Positions 21,794 through 28,120 of a stretch of DNA of 28,120 nucleotides are shown here, piece after piece. Position numbers and translations under genes: made by a program. Within the stretch, counting starts at the first letter, position 1; every line of letters starts with the position of its first letter. The notes below the pieces were generated by a model. It made no database searches and was not told the origin of the DNA. It worked only from the letters and a program-made list of their open reading frames with translations. Origin of the DNA: a virus; the IMG/VR virus record IMGVR_UViG_3300017917_001748, positions 1 through 28,120 of that record; one strand, given 5' to 3'.

Positions 21794-21814
21794 ATGTGGT
21801 TATAACACTGAATG
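21794..21814 (+). promoter_or_regulatory. GTGGTTATAACAC element
   Basis: ATGTGGTTATAACACTGA precedes the ATG at 21812, in the gap after the chaperone frameshift product ends. It shares GTGGTTATA with 1277-1285 and GTTATAACA with 4663-4671. Confidence 0.35.
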
Positions 21815-22075
21815 AAGAAGTATTTTAGCAACCCTAACACAGCCAAATCAAGTACTGAGTATAAGAAAGTAGCACCTGCTCACTCATATGGTAGAGCGGT
21901 ACCATTAGCTGGTAGTTTAGAAGCATGTTTATGTGCTGACCAATTAACATACAGTAAAAAATGTTGTAAAGGATACTTAATTAACCAAGGAATTGGTCAA
22001 ATTCAATCACCATATCCAACATATAACCAACCAGGTAGAGCGTTCAGTGATGGATTTAACTTAGGATTTGAATAA
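21812..22075 (+). CDS. Small Cys-containing protein upstream of fibres
   Basis: 87 residues with a Cys cluster: LEACLCADQLTYSKKCCKGY (~36-55), then GIGQIQSPYP and a Gly/Phe C-terminus. I have seen short C-x-C-x(8-10)-C-C proteins of this kind next to tail genes in Bacteroidota phages. The four Cys could bind zinc or form disulfides in a virion protein. Preceded by the GTGGTTATAACAC element, it opens the fibre operon. Confidence 0.55.
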   Translation: MKKYFSNPNTAKSSTEYKKVAPAHSYGRAVPLAGSLEACLCADQLTYSKKCCKGYLINQGIGQIQSPYPTYNQPGRAFSDGFNLGFE

Positions 22076-22094
22076 AATAAAAATGATTAAATAG

Positions 22095-25000
22095 ATGGGA
22101 TATTCTAAAAATGACATGCTATCACAGAACGTGAATAGCTTCCCTAACAACAACTCAGGTCAAATTACACCTGCTGATTTAAGAGATTTCAATGCAAATT
22201 TGATCAACTCAATTCAGTTTACTGATACACCTACTCCGCAAGCAGTTTCAGCTTCATATGCTGCTACTGCTACTTCTGCATCATATGCTAGTGTTGCTGG
22301 TACTGCTATCAGTGTTGTTTCAGCATCATATGCTAATGTTGCAGGCACTGCTATTAATACTCCAAATGCATTTGTAAGTGTAATTAATGCTCCTTTACCT
22401 AATATTGTTACATTAACTAAAGGTGATGGTAGCACTACATCTGTAACAGTTAATGATGTAGCACACGCTATAAATGCTGATACTGCAATTAACGCTACTT
22501 CATCTTCATTTGCAGATAATGCTAATAATGCTTTATTTGCTGTAACAGCTTCTTACGCTGCAAATGTTCCAGCAACAGCTTCTTATGCTGCTTATGCTGC
22601 TCAAGCGGGTAGTGCTTCATATGCAACTACAGCTTCATTTGCTTTAAACGTACCAGCAACAGCATCATTTGCTACAACTGCTTCATACGCTATAGTAGCT
22701 CAAACATTATTAGGTTCAGTTCAATCAGCATCATATGCTTTAACTGCATCATATTCTGAAAATGCAGCTGGTATTAACAATTACTTGTTAACGTCTTCAT
22801 TCAACGCATACACAGCTTCAACAAACACATTTACATCTTCAATGAATGCATTTAGTGCATCAATGAGATCATTTAGTGCTTCAATTAATTTAGCTACTGC
22901 ATCATTAAATACGTTTACCAGCTCAATACAAGCGCAAGTAAACGGTTTACAGTCAGCTACCTCATCTTATGTTAGAAATGCTCAAACTAGCAGTATGAGC
23001 GTTTTAAGCGCTTCATTTGCTACTACAGCTTCATTTGCAAATAATATTGCAGGTGGTTTAAATATATCAGCATCAAACATTACTATAGCAAATAACTTAG
23101 TTGTAAACGGTACAGCATCATTTGCATATACAAGAACAACAACAGGATCAGCAGTAGTAATTGGTGATGAATTTATTATATTAAACGCAGATACACCTTA
23201 TTCTCCATTTGCTGGTATTAAAGTTTATGATACTGGTTCAAACGCAACCGCTTCATTTGAATGGAATGGTAACAATGATTACTGGATTACAGTAGAAGAG
23301 TCAGGTGCATCAGCAGGTGTATTAACAGGTGCTTCAGGATCTAAAGGATCAGAAGTATTCCCTTCATTAAATAGATTAACTAAAGGTACAGGCAATAACA
23401 CAATCATTAATTCTAATATTAGTGATAATGGAAGTATTGTATCAATTAATTCAAATACGCAAGTAACTGGTTCCTTACTAGTATCAGCAGGTATTACTGG
23501 TAGTTTAAATGGTACAGCAGCAACTGCATCATTTGTTAATACGTTAAATCAAAATGTAGTAATTACAGGTTCATTAAACGTATCAGGTGCTATTGGTGCA
23601 AGTAATATTATTCAAAATAATACAGATACATTTACATCATTACCTAAAATTTTTGAAATTGTAACTTGTACTCAAGCTGAGTATGAATCAGTTTCTGGTA
23701 GTGTAAATGCTCAAAATACATTATATATAATCAGTGGTTCAGAATCAAGTGTGGTATCAGCATCATATGCTTTATCTGCTTCTTACGCTGCAACTGCTCA
23801 ACAAGCAACATCTGCTTCATTTGCTACAACAGCTAGAAATGCAGATACAGCTTCATTTGTTACTACTGCTCAAACAGCTAGTTACGTTTTAAATGCAGTT
23901 AGTGCTTCATTTGCAACTTCTGCTTCACAAGCATTAACAGCATCATTTGTAAGAAATGCCCAAACAGCATCTTATGTACTAGGTTCAAATGTATCAGGAT
24001 CAGTATTAAGTGCTTCATACGCTAACAATGCTCAAACAGCATTTAGTGCTACTTCAGCTTCATTTGCTGCAACAGCACAACAAGCAACATCTGCTTCATT
24101 TGCTAGTGTTGCTCAAACAGCTACATCAGCATCTTTTGCTACATCAGCTTCTCAAGCGTTAACAGCATCTTTTGTTAGAAATGCTCAAACAGCATCTTAT
24201 GTATTAGGATCTAGTGTATCTGGATCAGTAGTAAGTGCATCATATGCTTTAACTTCTTCATTTGCAACACAAGCAGCTAATGCAGCTGGTGTTAATACTA
24301 TTACTTCAACTGCTAATCAGGATTTCCACTTAGCATTTGTTGATGGTGCAGATGGTAATAATCAACAAGTTTACTATGATGCTGATGGTGTTACTTACAA
24401 CCCATTTGATGGTTTAATTACTGGTTTAATTTCAAATGCAGTAACAGCTTCATTAGTATTAACTGCATCATTTGCAACCACAGCAGCAACAGCTCAACAA
24501 GCAACATCTGCTTCACAAGCAGCTCAATCAACAGCAGTAAGTGTAGCTACAGATAATGGTAATACTAATCATAAAGTATTATTTACAAATTCTTCAACAG
24601 CTGTTCCTAATGCTACTTTATTAATTGATCCTAGTGCTGGTGAATTTACTTACAACCCAAATACTAATCAATTATCAGTAACAGCATCATATGCTAACAA
24701 CGCTAACGTTGCTAGTACAGCTACTTCAGCATCATATGCTTTAACAGCATCATATGCAATGAATGGTGGTAGTGGTGGATCAGGATTTCCATTTACTGGA
24801 GACGCTGTTATATCTGGTAGTTTACAAATTAACTCATCAGTATCAGCTAGTAATGTTATCACAAACCAATTTGATACATTTACAAGTTCACCTATAATCA
24901 CTAATGTTGTAAGTTGTACTTATGCTGAATACTTAACTGTATCAGGTAGTACAGAAGCTCAATACACAATGTATATTGTAAGTGATGGTCCAATACCTCC

Positions 25001-25850
25001 ACTTCCAACAACAACAACAAGTACAACAACTACAACTACTACAGCTAATCCATTTGTTTCAATTACTGGTGCTTCTTCTGAAATTACTAGTGGTAGTTAC
25101 AAGATTTTAACAGTAACAGGTTCAACTAACTTAACTGTTACAAATGGTGGTGATGTTGAAATTTTAGTAGTTGCTGGTGGTGCTGGTGGTGGTGGAAATA
25201 CTGCTGGTGGTGGTGGTGGAGGTGGTGTTATTTATAGCGCTTCTTTCTCATTACCAACAACAGCTTCTTTACCAGTAACAATTGGTGCTTTTGGAGCAGG
25301 TGCTCCTACAGGTGGTGGTGGAGCTATAGGTTCAAATGGTGGAAATACAATCATCTATACATTAACTGCTATTGGTGGTGGTGGAGGTGGTTCTTATGGA
25401 TCTAACGCTGGAAATGGTGGTTCTGGTGGTGGTGCTGGATCAGGTGATCCAACAGCAGCATTACCAGGTAACGGTACTGCAGGTCAAGGTAACAATGGTG
25501 GTACTGGTCAACCAGGCAACACTTACACTGGTGGTGGTGGTGGAGGTGCTACTGCAGTAGGTGGTAATTCATCTTCAAGTGGTGGTAACGGTGGTGCTGG
25601 TTTCACTACTTCAATAAGCGGTACTTCTACAGCTTATGGTGCTGGAGGAGGTGGTGGTAACTACAACGCTGGTTCACCAGGTACTGGTGGTTCAAGTGTT
25701 GGTGGTAACGGTGGTAACTTCTCAGGAACTACAAAAGGTCAAAACGCTACTGGATACGGTAATGGTGGTGGTGGATCTGCAGCTGGTGGTGCTAATGGAG
25801 GTGGTGATGGTACTCCAGGTATAGTAATTATTAAATACCAATTTCAATAA
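22095..25850 (+). CDS. Large repetitive tail fibre with glycine-rich tip
   Basis: 1251 residues. The N-terminal ~50 residues (SQNVNSFPNNNSGQITPADL) resemble fibre attachment ends. The shaft is two long arrays of an A-S-(Y/F)-A repeat (~50-330 and ~550-895), where Ala and Ser alternate with Tyr/Phe at steps of about 7-14 residues; such arrays suggest a trimeric or solenoid shaft. Between them lies a globular domain (~345-420, VVIGDEFIILNADTPYSPFA, DYWITVEE). A ~48-residue module appears twice (near 502 and 917). A poly-Thr linker (972-983) then leads to a Gly-rich receptor-binding domain (~985-1251) that opens YKILTVTGSTNLTV, DVEILVVAGG and closes GTPGIVIIKY. It is probably the main host-binding fibre. 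Confidence 0.75.
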   Translation: MGYSKNDMLSQNVNSFPNNNSGQITPADLRDFNANLINSIQFTDTPTPQAVSASYAATATSASYASVAGTAISVVSASYANVAGTAINTPNAFVSVINAPLPNIVTLTKGDGSTTSVTVNDVAHAINADTAINATSSSFADNANNALFAVTASYAANVPATASYAAYAAQAGSASYATTASFALNVPATASFATTASYAIVAQTLLGSVQSASYALTASYSENAAGINNYLLTSSFNAYTASTNTFTSSMNAFSASMRSFSASINLATASLNTFTSSIQAQVNGLQSATSSYVRNAQTSSMSVLSASFATTASFANNIAGGLNISASNITIANNLVVNGTASFAYTRTTTGSAVVIGDEFIILNADTPYSPFAGIKVYDTGSNATASFEWNGNNDYWITVEESGASAGVLTGASGSKGSEVFPSLNRLTKGTGNNTIINSNISDNGSIVSINSNTQVTGSLLVSAGITGSLNGTAATASFVNTLNQNVVITGSLNVSGAIGASNIIQNNTDTFTSLPKIFEIVTCTQAEYESVSGSVNAQNTLYIISGSESSVVSASYALSASYAATAQQATSASFATTARNADTASFVTTAQTASYVLNAVSASFATSASQALTASFVRNAQTASYVLGSNVSGSVLSASYANNAQTAFSATSASFAATAQQATSASFASVAQTATSASFATSASQALTASFVRNAQTASYVLGSSVSGSVVSASYALTSSFATQAANAAGVNTITSTANQDFHLAFVDGADGNNQQVYYDADGVTYNPFDGLITGLISNAVTASLVLTASFATTAATAQQATSASQAAQSTAVSVATDNGNTNHKVLFTNSSTAVPNATLLIDPSAGEFTYNPNTNQLSVTASYANNANVASTATSASYALTASYAMNGGSGGSGFPFTGDAVISGSLQINSSVSASNVITNQFDTFTSSPIITNVVSCTYAEYLTVSGSTEAQYTMYIVSDGPIPPLPTTTTSTTTTTTTANPFVSITGASSEITSGSYKILTVTGSTNLTVTNGGDVEILVVAGGAGGGGNTAGGGGGGGVIYSASFSLPTTASLPVTIGAFGAGAPTGGGGAIGSNGGNTIIYTLTAIGGGGGGSYGSNAGNGGSGGGAGSGDPTAALPGNGTAGQGNNGGTGQPGNTYTGGGGGGATAVGGNSSSSGGNGGAGFTTSISGTSTAYGAGGGGGNYNAGSPGTGGSSVGGNGGNFSGTTKGQNATGYGNGGGGSAAGGANGGGDGTPGIVIIKYQFQ
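23916..24023 (+). repeat. Fibre shaft long repeat, copy 1
   Basis: A 36-codon unit (SQALTASFVRNAQTASYVLG then SNVSGSVLSASYA), larger than the basic A-S-(Y/F)-A repeat. Copy 2 is at 24141-24248; the copies differ mostly at silent positions. Confidence 0.75.
24141..24248 (+). repeat. Fibre shaft long repeat, copy 2
   Basis: Second copy of the 36-codon unit (SQALTASFVRNAQTASYVLG then SSVSGSVVSASYA). Silent divergence from copy 1 shows the duplication is old and the protein sequence is conserved. Confidence 0.75.
25008..25043 (+). repeat. (ACA/ACT)n poly-Thr linker in fibre
   Basis: Twelve codons, Thr with one Ser, joining the fibre shaft to its Gly-rich tip. It has the same type as the linkers in the tail protein at 5893. 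Confidence 0.85.
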
Positions 25851-25853
25851 TAT

Positions 25854-26159
25854 ATGGGATATTTTGCTAAATTAAATCAAAGAAGAGAAGTAACAAATGT
25901 TGTTGTTGCTGATGAAGAATACATAGACGGATTAACAGGTGTTTGGGTTGAAACATACCCAAATGATCCTATTAGAAAAAACTTTGCAGGAGTAGGTTTT
26001 ACTTATGATTATGGAAAAGATGCATTTATTGCTCCAAAACCATATCCATCATGGGTATTAAATGAAACTACTTGTCAATGGGAAGCTCCAATTCCTGTTC
26101 CAAATCAACCTTATGTAGGTTGGGATGAAGAAAAACAAGAATGGATTTTAATACCATAA
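25854..26159 (+). CDS. Small fibre-companion protein, copy 1
   Basis: 101 residues. Features in order: MGYFAKLNQRREVTNVVVAD, TGVWVETYPNDP, RKNFAGVGFTYD, DAFIAPKPYPSW, LNETTCQWEAP, and a C-terminal GWDEEKQEWILIP. It is a paralogue of the protein at 27185 and resembles a family common in marine and freshwater phages (MAHFAxI...RKNYAGIGYTYD...PYPSWxLNE). In those phages it accompanies tail-fibre genes; capping, assembly or receptor binding are possible. It is 3 bases after the fibre and 13 before the next, so co-translated. A 15-residue segment present in copy 2 is shortened here. Confidence 0.65.
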   Translation: MGYFAKLNQRREVTNVVVADEEYIDGLTGVWVETYPNDPIRKNFAGVGFTYDYGKDAFIAPKPYPSWVLNETTCQWEAPIPVPNQPYVGWDEEKQEWILIP

Positions 26160-26172
26160 ATTAAAAACACAC

Positions 26173-27174
26173 ATGGGATATTTAACATTATATAAAGGTG
26201 ACCAAGTAGTATATACAGTAGCTAACAGCTATGATTGGAGTGGAGGTAATCAAACAACTACTTCAACAACTACAACAACTACTACAGCTGGATTTATGTC
26301 AGCAACTGGTGGTGTAACAAGTTCATTTACTACAGGTAGTATTACATATAAAGTTCACACATTCAATTCATCTGATACATTTACAATTACTTCTTTAGGT
26401 AATGGTAATGTAGAATACGTTGTAGTAGCAGGTGGTGGAGGTTCATCAGGTGGTGGTTATTCAGGTGGTGCAGGTGGAGCTGGTGGTTATAGATCATCAG
26501 TAACAGGTGAAATGTCAGGTGGTGGATCTGCAGCTGAATCACAATTAAATTTTACATCAACAGGTGCTTATTCAATTACAGTAGGTGCAGGTGGAACATA
26601 TGGTTATAATTCACCTGGTACTCAAGGTAATAATTCATCAATTGCTGCTTTAGTAGTTTCAACTGGTGGTGGATATGGAGGTGGTGGTACTGCTGGTCCA
26701 AATCCAGGTGGTACAGGTGGATCTGGTGGTGGTGGTGCTTCAACTGATGGATCAGGTGGAGTAAGTACTCCAGCTGGTGGTGGTGGAACATCTAATCAAG
26801 GATATGCTGGTGGTACAAACGCAGGATATACTTCAGGTAACTACCCAGCAGGTGGTGGTGGTGGAGCTGCTGCACCAGGTGGCAACGCTACAACATCTAA
26901 TGATGGTGGTAGTGGTGGTAATGGTGTTCAATCTTATATTAACGGAACTGGTACTTACAGAGCTGGTGGTGGTGCAGCAGGTACTTATAATGGTACTGGT
27001 GTTGGTACTCCTGGTTTAGGAGGTGGTGGTGAAGGTGGAACTACTCTTACTAGAGGTGGAGCTGGAACTGATGGTACAGCAAACACAGGTGGTGGTGCTG
27101 GTGGTTCTAACGTTTCTGTAGATGGTAGAACTGGTGGTTCTGGTGTAGTAATAATCAGATATAGAATAGCTTAA
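26173..27174 (+). CDS. Glycine-rich tail fibre/adhesin 2
   Basis: 333 residues: a short N-terminal domain (MGYLTLYKGDQVVYTVANSY), a poly-Thr linker (28-38), then a Gly-rich domain. The domain opens ITYKVHTFNSSDTFTI, NVEYVVVAGGGG and closes GGSGVVIIRYRIA, matching the fibre tip at 22095 in plan. Long Gly stretches suggest polyglycine-II-like packing as in phage S16 gp38-type adhesins, known from structure; its application here is inference. The short N-terminal domain probably attaches to another tail part, so this is a second, shaftless receptor-binding protein. Confidence 0.7.
   Translation: MGYLTLYKGDQVVYTVANSYDWSGGNQTTTSTTTTTTTAGFMSATGGVTSSFTTGSITYKVHTFNSSDTFTITSLGNGNVEYVVVAGGGGSSGGGYSGGAGGAGGYRSSVTGEMSGGGSAAESQLNFTSTGAYSITVGAGGTYGYNSPGTQGNNSSIAALVVSTGGGYGGGGTAGPNPGGTGGSGGGGASTDGSGGVSTPAGGGGTSNQGYAGGTNAGYTSGNYPAGGGGGAAAPGGNATTSNDGGSGGNGVQSYINGTGTYRAGGGAAGTYNGTGVGTPGLGGGGEGGTTLTRGGAGTDGTANTGGGAGGSNVSVDGRTGGSGVVIIRYRIA
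26254..26286 (+). repeat. (ACA/ACT)n poly-Thr linker in adhesin 2
   Basis: Eleven codons, Thr with one Ser, between the N-terminal domain and the Gly-rich domain; third protein to carry this linker type. Confidence 0.85.
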
Positions 27175-27184
27175 TAAAAACATT

Positions 27185-27511
27185 ATGGCACATTTTGCAA
27201 AAATAGAAGACGGGATAGTAACACAAGTTATTGTTGCTGAACAAGAATATATTAATACCCTTGAAGGTACTTGGCTACAAACATCATATAACACAAGAAT
27301 GGGCCAACACATATTAGGTGGAACACCATTGAGAAAAAATTATGCTGGAGTAGGTATGATTTATGATATTGCTAGAGATGCTTTTTATATGCCTCAGCCT
27401 TATCCATCATGGACTTTAAATGAAGATACATGTCAATGGGAATCACCCGTACCTTATCCAATTGATGGTGAAAAACATATTTGGGTAGAGAAATTACAAC
27501 AATGGATTTAA
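27185..27511 (+). CDS. Small fibre-companion protein, copy 2
   Basis: 108 residues, paralogue of the protein at 25854. It has the fuller family pattern: MAHFAKIEDGIVTQVIVAEQ, GTWLQTSYNTRMGQHILGG, PLRKNYAGVGMIYD, DAFYMPQPYPSW, LNEDTCQWESPVPYP. The TSYNT...GGTPLRKNYAG part is the more usual form, so copy 1 is probably the derived one. It lies between two Gly-rich adhesin genes, 10 bases after one and 9 before the next, which points to a protein paired with each adhesin. Confidence 0.65.
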   Translation: MAHFAKIEDGIVTQVIVAEQEYINTLEGTWLQTSYNTRMGQHILGGTPLRKNYAGVGMIYDIARDAFYMPQPYPSWTLNEDTCQWESPVPYPIDGEKHIWVEKLQQWI

Positions 27512-27520
27512 ATATAACAC

Positions 27521-28120
27521 ATGCCAGTAGCAAAAGCATATTTTAACGGTCAACAAATTATTACTGAAAGAGTAGGTACAAGTATTACTCAATTTGTTTA
27601 TGATGTATTTCCTTTCATATCAGCATCTGGTGGTCAAATATCTTATTCAGGTAGCTATGCTATACATACATTTACAGCATCAGGTGAATTCACTGTAATA
27701 CTTGCAGGTAAAGATCCATATGTTGAAACTTTAGTTGTAGGTGGTGGTGGTTCTGGAGGTTCTAGCACTAGCGGAAATGGTGGTGGTGGTGCAGGAGGTG
27801 TATTTTATACATCATCTTTTGGTATTACTCAAGCTACTACTTACAATATTGTTGTAGGTGCTGGTGGTGCTAATACTGCTGGAACAACAGGACGCAATTC
27901 TGGAAGTAATTCATCATTTGGATCTATCATTGCTCTTGGTGGTGGTGGTGGAGGTTTAAACTCTTCTAACGCTACTTTAAGAAATGGACAAGATGGTGGT
28001 TCTGGTGGTGGTGGTGGTGGTAATACTGGAGGTCCTACTTTAGGTACTTCTGGTACTGGATCTGCAGGACAAGGAAATAATGGTGGTATAGCTGCATTCT
28101 ACGCTAATAATAATGGATTA
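27521..28120 (+). CDS. Glycine-rich tail fibre/adhesin 3 (truncated by window end)
   Basis: 200 residues visible and open at the right edge. The N-terminus MPVAKAYFNGQQIITERVGT is similar in size and role to that of adhesin 2 but not in sequence. The Gly-rich domain follows without a poly-Thr linker: YAIHTFTASGEFTV, YVETLVVGGGG, then GGGAGG and GAGG repeats with TTYNIVVGAGG. It is a third receptor-binding candidate in the array. Confidence 0.7.
   Translation, partial: MPVAKAYFNGQQIITERVGTSITQFVYDVFPFISASGGQISYSGSYAIHTFTASGEFTVILAGKDPYVETLVVGGGGSGGSSTSGNGGGGAGGVFYTSSFGITQATTYNIVVGAGGANTAGTTGRNSGSNSSFGSIIALGGGGGGLNSSNATLRNGQDGGSGGGGGGNTGGPTLGTSGTGSAGQGNNGGIAAFYANNNGL

Noticed and set aside
22240-24770. 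CRISPR-like array
   Set aside because: The regular repeats are in-frame protein-coding units (A-S-Y/F-A) without constant direct repeats or unique spacers.
25372-25824. Open frames rich in Val inside the glycine-rich tip region
   Set aside because: Shadows of GGT/GGA glycine codons read out of frame.

Overview
The window is a continuous stretch of a tailed-phage (or prophage) genome, almost entirely virion morphogenesis genes on the + strand. The host is most likely a member of the Bacteroidota, probably Flavobacterium-like. The DNA is AT-rich and genes are packed with TAATG or ATGA overlaps. Starts lack Shine-Dalgarno sequences, as is usual in that phylum. A lipoprotein carries a C-Q-K-E signal like the Bacteroidota surface-export signal, tail modules resemble SprB adhesin repeats, and several structural proteins look like those of Bacteroidota phages. 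Names rest on reading motifs in the translations; no search was run.

Layout. 1-4656: C-terminal end of the major capsid protein, a probable tube or decoration protein, a small protein, the portal, and four connector/tail-completion genes. 4674-13107: a tail protein, a 1336-residue tail protein ending in poly-threonine-linked modules, a short tape measure protein, and a three-part protein (XkdF-like prohead protease, unnamed middle domain, HAD-like domain). 13107-13425: a small holin-like membrane protein and a small lipoprotein, closed by a terminator. 13537-13761: the only clear reverse-strand gene, a second lipoprotein, beside a 345-base intergenic region full of repeats. 14107-18391: an accessory operon with a nuclease-like protein, a zinc-ribbon protein, a sigma-like factor, a Cys-motif microprotein, three consecutive glycosyltransferase-like genes and a small membrane protein. 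18393-20986: small proteins, then small and large terminase. 20990-21780: a tail-assembly chaperone pair that appears to be made by programmed -1 frameshifting. 21812-28120: a Cys-containing small protein, then glycine-rich tail fibres alternating with small companion proteins, running off the window.

How the genes fit together. TerS/TerL package DNA through the portal into the capsid; the protease matures the head; the 2977-4656 genes build the neck; the tape measure and its frameshifted chaperone set the tail; the modular tail protein and fibres recognise the host. The sigma-like factor may direct late transcription, possibly through a recurrent GTTATAAYAAC element upstream of several genes. 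The glycosyltransferases could modify the poly-threonine linkers found in three virion proteins, but this is a hypothesis. The points most worth following are the -1 frameshift at a T9 run, the glycosyltransferase/poly-Thr combination, the protease-HAD fusion, the repeat-flanked lipoprotein gene with its structured upstream region, and the fibre/companion array. No endolysin, integrase, tRNA or CRISPR array was found.
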